This document shows, piece by piece, positions 42,540 through 51,420 of a stretch of 64,000 nucleotides of DNA; positions within the stretch are counted from its first letter, which is position 1; the number at the start of each line of letters is the position of its first letter. The stretch comes from Deltaproteobacteria bacterium (lineage in GTDB: Bacteria; Myxococcota_A; UBA9160; UBA6930). Made by a program: the position numbers and the translations under genes. The stretch covers positions 1 through 64,000 of the forward strand of contig JAJDAP010000118.1 in assembly GCA_029261795.1 (NCBI GenBank), in the 5' to 3' direction. Below the pieces are notes generated by a model. That model did not search any database, was not told the DNA's origin, and saw only the letters and a list, made by a program, of their open reading frames with translations.

Positions 42540-43409
42540 CTAGCCTTTCTCGATGAACGCTTCGCCGAAGCGCATCATCGCATCGCGCTTCTGGTCGAGG
42601 GTCGAGGTGGGCCCGAGCGTGTACATGAACGGGTAGACGCTGGTCGAGGTCATGCCGAGTTCGGCCTCGAGCCGCGCGAACAAGTCCGCGTCGGGAGGGA
42701 CGGCCAGCGGTACCAACGCGTCGAAGTCATCGGCGTCGGTTCCGTATTCCTTCCGGTAACCCTGGAGCTTCCCCAGGAACTCCTCGGCCTGTTCCACGCT
42801 GTTGCCAGTGCCGAACCAGCCCTGGCCCGTGCGGGCGGCTCGCCGCAGGGCGACTTCGGAGATCCCGCCGAAGTAGATCGGCACGGGCTCGGCCGGCGCG
42901 GGACTCATCTGCATCGGTGGCAGGTCGAAGACTTCGCCGTGGTATTCGACCATCTCGCCAGTCCAGAGCGCGCGCATCACTTCGACCATCTCGTCCATGC
43001 GCTTTCCGCGGCCCTTCCAGGGCACGCCTAGCACGTCGAATTCCTCGCGAATCCAGCCGGCGCCAGCACCCAGGATCGCGCGACCGTCGCTATGCAAGGC
43101 GAGCGTGCCGAGAGTCTTCGCCAACTCGATCGGATGGCGTAGCGGCAGGATGAAGACCATGGGTGCGAAGCGAAGCGTCGTCGTCACCTGGGCCATCGCC
43201 GCAATCGTGGTCCACGGGTCCGGGAATGGCGTCGTCCCGTCGAAACCGGGCTTGCCGTCTTCGGAGTACGGATATTTGGACTCGAGCTTGCCGGGGAAGA
43301 ACAAGTGATCGGCGAGCAAGACGCCGTGGAAGCCGGCCTCTTCAGCCGCCTGTGCGACCGGGATCAACTGATCCGGCTCCGAGAACGAAACGACCTGCCA
43401 GAACTTCAT
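42540..43409 (-). CDS. LLM-class flavin oxidoreductase (F420-type)
   Basis: 289 residues of the luciferase-like monooxygenase fold. LADHLFFPG near 32, TTLRFAPMVFILPLRHPIELAKTLGTLALHSDGRAILGAGAGW near 75-118 and REEFDVLGVPWKGRGKRMDE match the F420-dependent branch. It probably oxidises or reduces a carbonyl/alcohol of a hydrophobic substrate with F420 or FMN. Last of a minus-strand set fadE30-ipdF-maoC-LLM, hence a link to ring degradation is likely but unproven. Confidence 0.83.
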   Translation of the reverse strand: MKFWQVVSFSEPDQLIPVAQAAEEAGFHGVLLADHLFFPGKLESKYPYSEDGKPGFDGTTPFPDPWTTIAAMAQVTTTLRFAPMVFILPLRHPIELAKTLGTLALHSDGRAILGAGAGWIREEFDVLGVPWKGRGKRMDEMVEVMRALWTGEMVEYHGEVFDLPPMQMSPAPAEPVPIYFGGISEVALRRAARTGQGWFGTGNSVEQAEEFLGKLQGYRKEYGTDADDFDALVPLAVPPDADLFARLEAELGMTSTSVYPFMYTLGPTSTLDQKRDAMMRFGEAFIEKG

Positions 43410-43451
43410 GCGATCTCCTGTACCAGCGACTCGAACGAAACCACCCGAACA

Positions 43452-43910
43452 CTACGGCACGAAGCGGCTGATGGTGTCCACGACGCAGGCCGGTCGGTCG
43501 CCACCTTCGATCTCGATGGTGATTCGAACCGTGACCTGCACTGCCTTGTTCTTCACTTCTTCCACAGCAACGATCTCGCCCACACCGCGAATCCGTGAGC
43601 CGACAGGGACCGGCGCCGGGAAGCGCGTCTTGTCGGTGCCGTAGTTGACTCCCATCGAGACGTTCCGCACCTCGAGCAACTCGGGCAGGAAGAGATTGGC
43701 GAGCGAGAGGGTCAGGTAGCCGTGGGCGATGGTCGTGCCGAACGGGCCGTCCTTCGCCTTCTCGGGGTCGACGTGGATCCACTGGTGATCACCGGTGGCC
43801 TCGGCGAACTGATTCACCCGCCCCTGGGTGACTTCCAACCAGGCGCTCTCGCCCAGGTGCTTCCCGTTGGCTTCGAGCAGGGCTGCCGGATTCTCGAATA
43901 TCGTGGGCAT
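43452..43910 (-). CDS. MaoC-like enoyl-CoA hydratase
   Basis: 152 residues, one hot-dog domain. QFAEATGDHQWIHVDPEKA near 35 holds the catalytic Asp-His dyad and GTTIAHGYLTLSLA near 62 completes the R-hydratase signature. Adds water to a 2-enoyl-CoA. It lies 33 bp after ipdF and before the LLM gene, so its substrate is likely the product of FadE30. ATG at 43910 preceded by AGGAGGG. Confidence 0.9.
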   Translation of the reverse strand: MPTIFENPAALLEANGKHLGESAWLEVTQGRVNQFAEATGDHQWIHVDPEKAKDGPFGTTIAHGYLTLSLANLFLPELLEVRNVSMGVNYGTDKTRFPAPVPVGSRIRGVGEIVAVEEVKNKAVQVTVRITIEIEGGDRPACVVDTISRFVP

Positions 43911-43943
43911 GATGGCCCTCCTTGGCTGCGGAACTGGCGGATG

Positions 43944-44726
43944 CTAGGCGCGTTGGCTGGAGACCGAGAGCACCTCGCCGGTCATGTACGACGAATAGTC
44001 GCTGGCCAGGAACATCATCGCATTGGCCACTTCGAAAGGTTCCGCAGCTCGCCCGAAGGCTTCCTTCGCCACGAGCTCCTCGATCAAGCCGTCCGGCGTG
44101 ACCTTGGACAGGAACTCGTGCACGGCAATGCTGGGCGCGACGGCGTTGACCCGGACGCCGGACTCTGCGGCCTCCATCGCCACACAACGCGTAAACGCCA
44201 TGACGCCAGCCTTGGCGGCGGCGTAGTGGCTCTGCCCTTCCTGCGCACGCCAGCCGAGCACCGATGCGTTGTTGACGATCGCGCCGCTGCCTCGCTCGCA
44301 CATGTGAGGCAGGAAGGCCCGGGTCATGCGCATGGTGCCGGTCAGCGTGACGTCGAGGACGACGTTCCATTGGTCGTCGGTCATTTCCGCGAGCCGCGCA
44401 TAACCGCCGAGTCCGGCGTTGTTCACGAGCACGTCCACGTGGCCGAGCGCTTCGATCGAAGCGTCTCGCAACGCATCGACCTGGGCCTGGATCGTCACGT
44501 TGCAGAGCGCGGTCGCCGGGCGCTGGCCGGTCTCCTTCTCGAGCCGCTCCGCCGCTTCACCCAGACGCCTTTCGTGAAGGTCGCTGATCAGCACGCTGGC
44601 GCCCTCTTCGATGGCGCGGCGCGCGGCCCACCAGCCGATGCCGGTTCCGGCGGCGGCCGTCACCACGACCGTCTTGCCGGCCAGCAGGTTCCGGCCCTCG
44701 GTGTAGGCGGGTACTTCCTTGCTCAT
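43944..44726 (-). CDS. ipdF: IpdF-type SDR (steroid C/D ring dehydrogenase)
   Basis: 260 residues. VTAAAGTGIGWWAARRA is the unusual Ala-rich nucleotide motif of IpdF (instead of TGGxxGIG), SDLHERRLGEAAERL follows, then VNNAGLGGYARLAEMTDDQW, NNASVLGWRAQEGQSHYAAAKAGVMAFTR with Ser and YxxxK, and FLASDYSSYMTGEV at the end. These match mycobacterial IpdF, which oxidises the 5-hydroxyl of the indanedione-propionyl-CoA series. Begins 28 bp after fadE30. Confidence 0.85.
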   Translation of the reverse strand: MSKEVPAYTEGRNLLAGKTVVVTAAAGTGIGWWAARRAIEEGASVLISDLHERRLGEAAERLEKETGQRPATALCNVTIQAQVDALRDASIEALGHVDVLVNNAGLGGYARLAEMTDDQWNVVLDVTLTGTMRMTRAFLPHMCERGSGAIVNNASVLGWRAQEGQSHYAAAKAGVMAFTRCVAMEAAESGVRVNAVAPSIAVHEFLSKVTPDGLIEELVAKEAFGRAAEPFEVANAMMFLASDYSSYMTGEVLSVSSQRA

Positions 44727-44754
44727 GATTCTCCCGCGGCCAGCCAGGCCGCGC

Positions 44755-45930
44755 CTAACCCCGCGGTTCGCGCGGAAGCCCGAGCGCGCGCTCGGAAATG
44801 ATGTTGCGCTGAATCTGGTTGGACCCGCCGTAGAGGGTCTCGGAGCGCGTGAACAGGAACAATCGCTGCAACCGGGTCAGGTCGTAGGGGAAATCGTCGG
44901 CAACCTCGCCTTCGAGGCCCAGTACGTCCATCGCCAACTCGCCGAGATCCCGATGCCAACTGGCCCAATAGATCTTGTTCGTCATGCCCGCGCGATCGAG
45001 GCTCGGATCGGCGGAAAGCGTCCGCAGCGCACCGGCCCGCTGGATCTCGAGACCGATCCAGGCGTCGGCGAGCCGTTGGCGGATGATCGGGTCGTCCGCC
45101 TTTCCGTTGCACTTGGCGATCGCGATGATCTCGTCGAGTTCGTTCCGGAACGACATCTGCTGGCCCAGCGTCGAAGCGCCGCGCTCGAAGGCGAGCGTGC
45201 CCTGCGCCACCTTCCAGCCATTCCCGACATCGCCGACCACGTTTTCCTTCGCGGTCCGCGCGCCGTCGTAGAAGACCTCGAAGAATTCGGCGTCGCCGGT
45301 GATCTGATCGATCGGACGGATCGTTATGCCTTCCTGATCCATCGGGACCAACAAATAGGAGAGGCCGGGGTGGAGCTTCGTTTCCGGGTCCGTGCGCGCG
45401 ATGACGAAGCACCAGTCCGCCCATTCGGCCCAGCTGGTCCACACCTTCTGCCCGTCGATCACCCACTCGTCGCCTTCGAGGCGGGCTCGGGTCTGGACGT
45501 TGGCGAGATCGCTGCCGGCGTTGGGCTCGGAATAGCCCTGGCACCAATACTCCTCGCCGCGAACCACGCCGGGTAGGAATCGTTGCTTCTGGGCATCCGA
45601 CCCGAAGGCGATGACGGTGGGCCCGAAGAGGGTGACGCCCATGTGGTTGGCGCGGCCCGGGCCACCGGCGCGGGCGTACTCCTCGAAGAAGATCACCTGT
45701 TGGGAGAGGCTGAGCCCGCGGCCGCCGTGTTCGACGGGCCAGCCGGCACAGGCCCAGCCCGCTTCGCCGAGCTTGCGCTCCCAGGCCTTCCGCTCGTCGA
45801 TCAGCGCGGCATCGTCGCCCGGCCCCCCGCGGCCACGAACCAGCGCGAATTCGCCGGAGAGGGCCTGGTTCAGCCAATCGGCGACTTCCTGGCGGAAGGC
45901 CTCGTCTTCTGCGGAGAACCCGATCTTCAC
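44755..45930 (-). CDS. fadE30: Acyl-CoA dehydrogenase FadE30
   Basis: 391 residues. CQGYSEPNAGSDLANVQT near 130, GQKVWTSWAEWADWCFVIART, PIDQITGDAEFFEVFYDGAR, ERGASTLGQQMSF and LFLFTRSETLYGGSNQIQRNIISERALGLPRE match mycobacterial FadE30, which desaturates the propionyl side chain of HIP-CoA or its 5-hydroxy form. GTG at 45930 with GGGAGGG upstream. Divergent from fadD3; the 113-bp gap holds the operator motif. Confidence 0.88.
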   Translation of the reverse strand: MKIGFSAEDEAFRQEVADWLNQALSGEFALVRGRGGPGDDAALIDERKAWERKLGEAGWACAGWPVEHGGRGLSLSQQVIFFEEYARAGGPGRANHMGVTLFGPTVIAFGSDAQKQRFLPGVVRGEEYWCQGYSEPNAGSDLANVQTRARLEGDEWVIDGQKVWTSWAEWADWCFVIARTDPETKLHPGLSYLLVPMDQEGITIRPIDQITGDAEFFEVFYDGARTAKENVVGDVGNGWKVAQGTLAFERGASTLGQQMSFRNELDEIIAIAKCNGKADDPIIRQRLADAWIGLEIQRAGALRTLSADPSLDRAGMTNKIYWASWHRDLGELAMDVLGLEGEVADDFPYDLTRLQRLFLFTRSETLYGGSNQIQRNIISERALGLPREPRG

Positions 45931-46006
45931 TTCGGTCGCCTTCCCTCCCGGTGCAGGACCCCGCAGCCGGATGGGCGTCGGGGTGCGGGATTCGAGCGGT
46001 TTATAT

Positions 46007-46022
46007 TACGATACGGTGCGTT
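46007..46022. promoter_or_regulatory. Operator-like motif between fadE30 and fadD3
   Basis: TACGATACG-GTG-CGTT at 46007-46022, matching the ipdA promoter spacer at all 13 fixed positions. An AT-rich TTATAT at 46001-46006 adjoins it and would read as a -10 box for fadE30 on the minus strand. The core ATACG-N3-CGT is an inverted repeat of the kind bound by TetR-family repressors (inference). Confidence 0.6.
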
Positions 46023-46043
46023 TCGGAACAACTGGAGGTCTTC

Positions 46044-47642
46044 GTGGCCGAGCTTTCCGCCGACCCTTCCGCCGAAGAGTGGGAGCAGACAACGATCCCG
46101 CGCATGGTGCGTCGCGCGGCGCAGCGCTGGCCCGAGCAGAACGCGCTCGAGGATGACACCCGTACCCTCACCTTCTCCGGGCTGGCCGCCGCCGCCGAGC
46201 AGGCCGCGCGCGGTTTCATCGCAGCGGGCATCGTGCGCGGCGATCGCGTCGGCATCTGGGCGCCGAACATTTGGGAATGGGTGATCGCGGCCATCGCGGT
46301 GCAGTCCGTCGGCGCCAGCGTTGCGGCGCTGAACTTCCGCTACAAGGCTGGCGAAGCCGCCGCCGTGCTGCGGCGGGTCGAGGCACGTCTGCTGGTGACG
46401 CTCGGAGAGTGGGAGGGTGAGACGCCAGCCGAGGACATCGCGAGCGAGGAAGTGCCCTCGCTCGAAGGGATCATCGTCCTACGAGGCGACGCGAGTGCCG
46501 GCAGACCATGGCGTGAATTCCTCGAAGCCGGCGCCGCCATCTCGGCGGACGACGCGCGCGCAAGGGCCGACGAGGTTTCTCCCAGCGACATCGCCGATCT
46601 GATCTTCACCTCGGGCACGACGGGCCAACCGAAGGCCGTGATGTGTTCCCACGGCCAGAACCTGCGGACCTTCGACGCCTGGAGTCGCGGCGTGACGTTG
46701 ACCGCGGGCGATCGCATGATCGTCATTCCGCCGTTCTCGCACTCCTTCGGCAGCAAGGCCGGTTGGCTCGCCTGCTTCATCCGCGGCGCCACGGTCCTGC
46801 CCCATCGCGACGCGACACCGGCGGCCCTGCTCCAACGCATCCAGAGTGATCGCGTATCGGTCTGGCCCGGCGCGCCTAGCATGTACCAGGCGGTGCTCGC
46901 CCACCCGGGTTGGCAGGATTTCGATGTCTCGAGCCTTCGTGTTGCCATTACCGGCGGTGCCGCGGTGCCGGTGGAATTGGTGCATCAGCTGCGCCGAGAA
47001 GTCGGCTTCGAGGTGCTGCTGACCGCCTACGGTCTGACCGAGACCACGGGCTGCGTTTCGATGAGCCTGCCCGACGACGACCCTGAGACGATTGCCACCG
47101 CGTCGGGTCGCGCCATGCCCGGTGTCGAGGTGAAGTGCGTCGACCCGGACGGCAAGGAAGTCCCGCGCGGTGAGCCCGGCGAGATCGTGGTGCGCGGCTA
47201 CAACCTGATGCAGGGCTACTGGGGGGATCCGGAGCAGACCGCGGCGGCCATCGACGCGGCGGGCTGGCTTCACACGGGCGACATCGGCGTCATGGACGAG
47301 CGCGGCTACCTCCGCATCACGGACCGGATCAAGGACATGTTCATCATGAACGGGTTCAACGTGTATCCGGCCGAGGTCGAGAACCAGATGTTCGCGCACG
47401 AGGCGATCGCCCAGGTGGCCGTGATCGGCGTACCGAACGAGCGGGTCGGCGAGGCGGGCATGGCGTTCGTGGTTCCGGTGGCCGAGGCGAGCATCGACCC
47501 GGAGGCGCTTCGTGCCTGGTGCAAGGAGAAGATGGCCGGATACAAAGTGCCGCGCCACGTGCGCGTCGTGGACGAGCTTCCCCTGAACGCGACCGGGAAG
47601 GTCGACAAGCTGCGGTTGCGCGAGATCGCGGCGGGAAGTTAG
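46044..47642 (+). CDS. fadD3: FadD3-type CoA ligase (indanedione propionate)
   Basis: 532 residues. ADLIFTSGTTGQPKAVMCSHGQ near 190 is the P-loop, SHSFGSKAGWLACFIRGAT near 233, LTAYGLTETTGCVSM near 328, GDIGVMDERGYLRITDRIKDMFIMNGFNVYP near 412 and LNATGKVDKLRLREIA at the end. Sequence and its place beside fadE30/ipdF fit FadD3, which activates HIP, the first step of ring C/D catabolism. GTG at 46044 with GGAGG 6 bases upstream. Confidence 0.84.
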   Translation: MAELSADPSAEEWEQTTIPRMVRRAAQRWPEQNALEDDTRTLTFSGLAAAAEQAARGFIAAGIVRGDRVGIWAPNIWEWVIAAIAVQSVGASVAALNFRYKAGEAAAVLRRVEARLLVTLGEWEGETPAEDIASEEVPSLEGIIVLRGDASAGRPWREFLEAGAAISADDARARADEVSPSDIADLIFTSGTTGQPKAVMCSHGQNLRTFDAWSRGVTLTAGDRMIVIPPFSHSFGSKAGWLACFIRGATVLPHRDATPAALLQRIQSDRVSVWPGAPSMYQAVLAHPGWQDFDVSSLRVAITGGAAVPVELVHQLRREVGFEVLLTAYGLTETTGCVSMSLPDDDPETIATASGRAMPGVEVKCVDPDGKEVPRGEPGEIVVRGYNLMQGYWGDPEQTAAAIDAAGWLHTGDIGVMDERGYLRITDRIKDMFIMNGFNVYPAEVENQMFAHEAIAQVAVIGVPNERVGEAGMAFVVPVAEASIDPEALRAWCKEKMAGYKVPRHVRVVDELPLNATGKVDKLRLREIAAGS

Positions 47643-47644
47643 GC

Positions 47645-48202
47645 GTGGCGTCCGGGCCGACGCTCGAAACAGCGCGTCTGATCCTGCGGCCCTGGCGAGA
47701 GAGCGATCTCGAGCCCTTCAGCGCGTTGAACGCGGACCCGGTCGTGATGAAGCACTTCGTCTCCACACAGACGCGCGCCGAAAGCGACACCACCGCGGCG
47801 AGGATCAAGCGCCACTTCGACGAGCACGGTTACGGTTTGTGGGCCGTGGAGGTTCGGAGCGGAGCTCCATTCATCGGATTCGTGGGTCTGATGGTCCCGC
47901 AGTTCGAGGCACCCTTCGCGCCCTGCGTAGAAATCGGCTGGCGACTGGCCCTCGAAGCACATGGCAACGGCTATGCCACCGAAGCAGCATGGGAGGCACT
48001 GACGTTCGGTTTCGAGCAAGTCGAACTGGCCGAGATCCTCTCCTTCACGACCTTGGAGAACCAGCCCTCGCGACGCGTCATGGAGAAGCTCGGCATGACC
48101 CATGATCCGGCCGACGATTTCGATCATCCCAGCGTGCCGGTCGGTTCTCCGATTCGCCGACACGTCCTCTACCGGCTCGGGCGTGAGCAATGGCGCTCGT
48201 GA
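47645..48202 (+). CDS. GNAT N-acetyltransferase (RimJ/RimL type)
   Basis: 185 residues. LETARLILRPWRESDLEPFSAL is the usual start, EIGWRLALEAHGNGYATEAAWEAL contains the acetyl-CoA loop, and SFTTLENQPSRRVMEKLGM the later motif. It acetylates an amino group of a protein terminus, antibiotic or small molecule. GTG at 47645, 2 bp after fadD3; overlaps the next ligase by 13 bp. Confidence 0.85.
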   Translation: MASGPTLETARLILRPWRESDLEPFSALNADPVVMKHFVSTQTRAESDTTAARIKRHFDEHGYGLWAVEVRSGAPFIGFVGLMVPQFEAPFAPCVEIGWRLALEAHGNGYATEAAWEALTFGFEQVELAEILSFTTLENQPSRRVMEKLGMTHDPADDFDHPSVPVGSPIRRHVLYRLGREQWRS

Positions 48203-49737
48203 AGGATCTCAACAGCTTCAACCACCTCTGGCCGCTCATCGATGCGCGCGCCGAGGCCACACCGGATGCGCTGTTCGCCATCGACGAGGCCCTGCGAACG
48301 CTCACGTTCGTCGAGTACCGAGATGCCGCCTTGCGCTGCGCTGCAGGCCTCGTCGAACTCGGTATCGAGGCCGAGACCGTCGTCTCCTGGCAACTGCCGA
48401 CCACGCTCGAGGCATTGACCCTGGTCGGCGGCCTGGCGCGCCTCGGCGCCATCCAGAATCCGATCCTGCCGATCCTGCGCGAACGCGAGGTCGGCTTCAT
48501 CGTCGCCCAGACCCGCGCGCGTCTGTTGTTCGTTCCTCGGATTTTCCGTGGCTTCGATTTCGAGGCGATGGCGAACGGAATCGCCGCCCGACAAGGCGGC
48601 CTCGAGATCCACGTGCTCGAGGACGGACTACCGGACGCCGCACCCGGGAAGCTGCCCCCGGAACCTGGAATCCGATCCAACGACGAATCACCAGTGCGTT
48701 GGATCCTGTATAGCTCGGGAACCACCGCCGACCCGAAGGGCGTGCGACACGCGGATCCTTCCGTCGCCGGACCCGGGCGCGCGATGAATGCCTGCTTCCA
48801 GGCGGCCGCCTCGGACCGCCACGCCTTCGTGTTTCCGCTGACCCACATCGGAGGCATCAACTGGCTCTTCTCGGGCTTGATGGCCGGCTTCGCTCACGTT
48901 TGCTTCGAGGCGTTCCGACCCGAGGTCACGATCCCGTTCATGCGCGAACAGGGCGTTACCCTCGCCGGCGCTGGCACCGCGTTCCACCAGGCCTACCTGA
49001 CCGCCCAGGAGGCTACCGCGGAGCCGGTGCTGCCACTGGTGCGCTGCTTCCCGGGTGGGGGCGCGCCGAAACCGCCCCAACTCTTCCACGCTTTGAAGGC
49101 GGCCACCGGCGCACCGATCATCTCCGGCTACGGGCTGACCGAACATCCCATCGCGGTCATGAACGCGATGGGCGATCCGGAGCATCAGCTCGCGCATACC
49201 GAGGGACGGGCCACGCAAGGTACGGAGATCCGGATCATGCGGCCGGATGGCTCCGGCGCCGGACCCGGCCAGGAAGGTGAGGTGCGACTACGCGGACCCC
49301 ACTTGTTCCGTGGCTATGTCGACGAGGCGTTGAATGCAGACGCCTTCGACCGGGAGGGTTTTCTCCGCACCGGCGACCTCGGCTCCCTCGACGAAGGCGG
49401 CTGGCTCACGATCACGGGCCGACTCAAGGACGTGATCATCCGCAAGGGCGAGAACGTCTCGGCCAAGGAAGTCGAGGACCGTCTCTACGAACATCCGGAC
49501 GTGAACGATGTCGCCGTGATCGGATTGCCCGACGCCGAGCGTGGGGAACTGGTCTGCGCCGTCGTGGTGGCGCCGAGACCACTCGCCTTCGAGGCGATGG
49601 TCGACTGGCTGAAGGACCGCGGCTTGATGCTCCAGAAGATTCCGGAACGTCTCGAACACGTCGAAGAGATCCCGCGCAATCCCGCGGGCAAGGTGTTGAA
49701 GCGCGACCTCCAGGAGCGATACGGCCGGGCCGGGTAG
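48190..49737 (+). CDS. Acyl-CoA ligase (AMP-dependent)
   Basis: 515 residues. LYSSGTTADPKGVRHAD near 177 is the P-loop, ISGYGLTEHPIAV near 313, GDLGSLDEGGWLTITGRLKDVIIRKGENVSAKEVE near 397 and PRNPAGKVLKRDLQERY the C-terminal Lys motif. Fits the cyclohexanecarboxylate/short-chain ligase branch. ATG at 48190. Third gene downstream of fadD3 and perhaps in the same transcript; could activate another steroid-derived acid. Confidence 0.88.
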   Translation: MALVKDLNSFNHLWPLIDARAEATPDALFAIDEALRTLTFVEYRDAALRCAAGLVELGIEAETVVSWQLPTTLEALTLVGGLARLGAIQNPILPILREREVGFIVAQTRARLLFVPRIFRGFDFEAMANGIAARQGGLEIHVLEDGLPDAAPGKLPPEPGIRSNDESPVRWILYSSGTTADPKGVRHADPSVAGPGRAMNACFQAAASDRHAFVFPLTHIGGINWLFSGLMAGFAHVCFEAFRPEVTIPFMREQGVTLAGAGTAFHQAYLTAQEATAEPVLPLVRCFPGGGAPKPPQLFHALKAATGAPIISGYGLTEHPIAVMNAMGDPEHQLAHTEGRATQGTEIRIMRPDGSGAGPGQEGEVRLRGPHLFRGYVDEALNADAFDREGFLRTGDLGSLDEGGWLTITGRLKDVIIRKGENVSAKEVEDRLYEHPDVNDVAVIGLPDAERGELVCAVVVAPRPLAFEAMVDWLKDRGLMLQKIPERLEHVEEIPRNPAGKVLKRDLQERYGRAG

Positions 49738-49746
49738 CATACGCCG

Positions 49747-50532
49747 ATGCGGCCGCGGGATATCCGAAGCAGCGATGACATCACGATTCTCGGCAGCGAA
49801 CTGCTCGGAATCGATCCGGCGGCGACAGCCGGTTGCGTCCAGACGATGGCGACCTGGCTCGACCCCGATGCCCGCCGCGTGGCGCTCCGCATCAGCGCGG
49901 CGACGCCACGAAGCGAGACGGATTTCTTCCTGCTCAACCTCGCGCGGGCGCGCGCCGAGGCGATCGTGACCACCGGCAACATCCTGCGTGAAGAGACCGA
50001 AGTAACGCACACGCTCCAGGGCCCGGGATCACTGCCCGAAGCCTTGGCGGACTGGCGCCGAAATGTGTTGGGCCTGCGGGAGCCGCCCTGGTTGCTCGTC
50101 CTCTCATCTGGCCGAGCGCTCGAGCCCGACCACCCGACCTTTCGCGCGCCGGTGCGCCCGGTCCTCTTCGTTCCCGAGGAGGCCGCCGCCGCACTTGCCG
50201 AGCGCTTCGAGGGCACCGCCCAGGTGGAGGGCGCCGCCCGCACCGGCGCTCGGGAAGCGGTCGCCTGGCTCCGAGCGAACGGCGCAGCCAACGTCACCGT
50301 CGAGGCCGGCCCCACGGCTTCCGCTCCTCTCTACGACGAGCCCTGTCTCGTCGACGAGATCTGGCGCTCGACCTATCAAGAGCACGAGCTGCTCCAGGAC
50401 GTGATCGGGCCGGCGCTGCTGCCGGATGCCGCGGTCGAGTCGCGGCTCCCGGTGCTGACCGGTGGCGCCACGATCATCGAGCCCAGCGGTCCGTGGTTCT
50501 TCGAGCGACGCGCGGCGCGTTCGTCAGGTTGA
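49747..50532 (+). CDS. RibD C-terminal / dihydrofolate reductase-like protein
   Basis: 261 residues. DFFLLNLARARAEAIVTTGNILREE near 60, PPWLLVLSSGR near 115 and VTVEAGPTASAPLYDEPCLVDEIWRSTY near 185 are the RibD_C pattern (pyrimidine-ring reductase fold using NADPH). There is no deaminase domain, so it is one of the many stand-alone RibD_C reductases of unknown substrate. Begins 9 bp after the ligase. Confidence 0.75.
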   Translation: MRPRDIRSSDDITILGSELLGIDPAATAGCVQTMATWLDPDARRVALRISAATPRSETDFFLLNLARARAEAIVTTGNILREETEVTHTLQGPGSLPEALADWRRNVLGLREPPWLLVLSSGRALEPDHPTFRAPVRPVLFVPEEAAAALAERFEGTAQVEGAARTGAREAVAWLRANGAANVTVEAGPTASAPLYDEPCLVDEIWRSTYQEHELLQDVIGPALLPDAAVESRLPVLTGGATIIEPSGPWFFERRAARSSG

Positions 50533-50535
50533 CGG

Positions 50536-50850
50536 CTATCGATCGTCTCCCTCTGCCAACAGCCGCTGGACGCGATCGAGTTTTCCTTCCATCGTGAGCG
50601 GTTGGTCGCGGCGGTCGTCGATCTTCAAGACGGTTCCCACCCGATCCGCGCCCATGGCAAAGACGGCCTCTTCCATCTCGAGCACCAGGTCGAAGATACG
50701 GCGCAGGTCGCCCTCTACGGTGGTGAACATCGGACCGACTTCCCAGCGCACGTCGTCTTGTCCCTTCAGCACACGCAACGCTTCGGCGACGTAGGCGCCG
50801 ACGCTGGCACCTACGCCACTCGGTGAAATGCTGACCGCAACCATGGCCAT
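50536..50850 (-). CDS. MTH1187-family thiamine-binding protein
   Basis: 104 residues. MVAVSISPSGVGASVGAYVAEALRVLK and EVGPMFTTVEGDLRRIFDLVLEMEEAVFAMGADRV fit the YkoF/MTH1187 (DUF77) family, small cytosolic proteins that bind thiamine or its hydroxymethylpyrimidine part. Lies 16 bp downstream of folK on the same strand, so the two may be co-transcribed. Confidence 0.85.
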   Translation of the reverse strand: MAMVAVSISPSGVGASVGAYVAEALRVLKGQDDVRWEVGPMFTTVEGDLRRIFDLVLEMEEAVFAMGADRVGTVLKIDDRRDQPLTMEGKLDRVQRLLAEGDDR

Positions 50851-50866
50851 GATGTCCCCCTTTCGC

Positions 50867-51373
50867 TCAACGCAGGAGCAGTGAAGAATCTCCGAAGGGT
50901 CGCACGCTCGTGTCGTCGCGCACCCGTGCCGCCAGGGCCTCGACGGTCTCGGCCAGGATCGGGTGGACCAGGCCGGGTGCGATGCACGCGAGTGGACGAA
51001 GCACGAAGCCTCGTTGGGTCATCCGCGGATGCGGAACGACGAGCCCAGCCTGCTCGATCACCTCCACCCCGAATAGCAGCAGGTCGAGATCCAGGCAGCG
51101 TGGACCATCGCGCTCGCCGCGCGCCCGCCCGGCAGCGCGTTCGATCTCCAGGAGTCGCGCGAGCAGCTCTGGCGCGCTGCCCGACCAGTCGACGGCAAGC
51201 ACGGCATTGAGATAGTCGCCCTGCTGCGGGCCGCCCACGGGATCCGTTTCGAAGATCGGCGACACTGCGACCAGCAGCCCCGCCTCCGAAGCGCGGAGCC
51301 CCTGGACGCCGGCGCAGAGCTGCGCCACCCGGTCGCCCAGGTTCGAACCAATGCCGACGAAGGCGCGGGTCAA
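50867..51373 (-). CDS. folK: 6-hydroxymethyl-7,8-dihydropterin pyrophosphokinase
   Basis: 168 residues. AFVGIGSNLGDR start, SPIFETDPVGGPQQGDYLNAVLAV, ERDGPRCLDLDLLLFG with the catalytic Asp pair near 95 and VVPHPRMTQRGFVLRPLA are the HPPK signatures. It makes the pterin diphosphate for folate. TTG at 51373 is used since MTRAFVGIGSN is the normal beginning; ribosome site weak. 47-bp divergent gap to the aminotransferase. Confidence 0.93.
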   Translation of the reverse strand: MTRAFVGIGSNLGDRVAQLCAGVQGLRASEAGLLVAVSPIFETDPVGGPQQGDYLNAVLAVDWSGSAPELLARLLEIERAAGRARGERDGPRCLDLDLLLFGVEVIEQAGLVVPHPRMTQRGFVLRPLACIAPGLVHPILAETVEALAARVRDDTSVRPFGDSSLLLR

Positions 51374-51420
51374 ACGACCGGAATCTGGCGGAAGATGGCG
51401 AACGGGTTCACCCGACGAGT

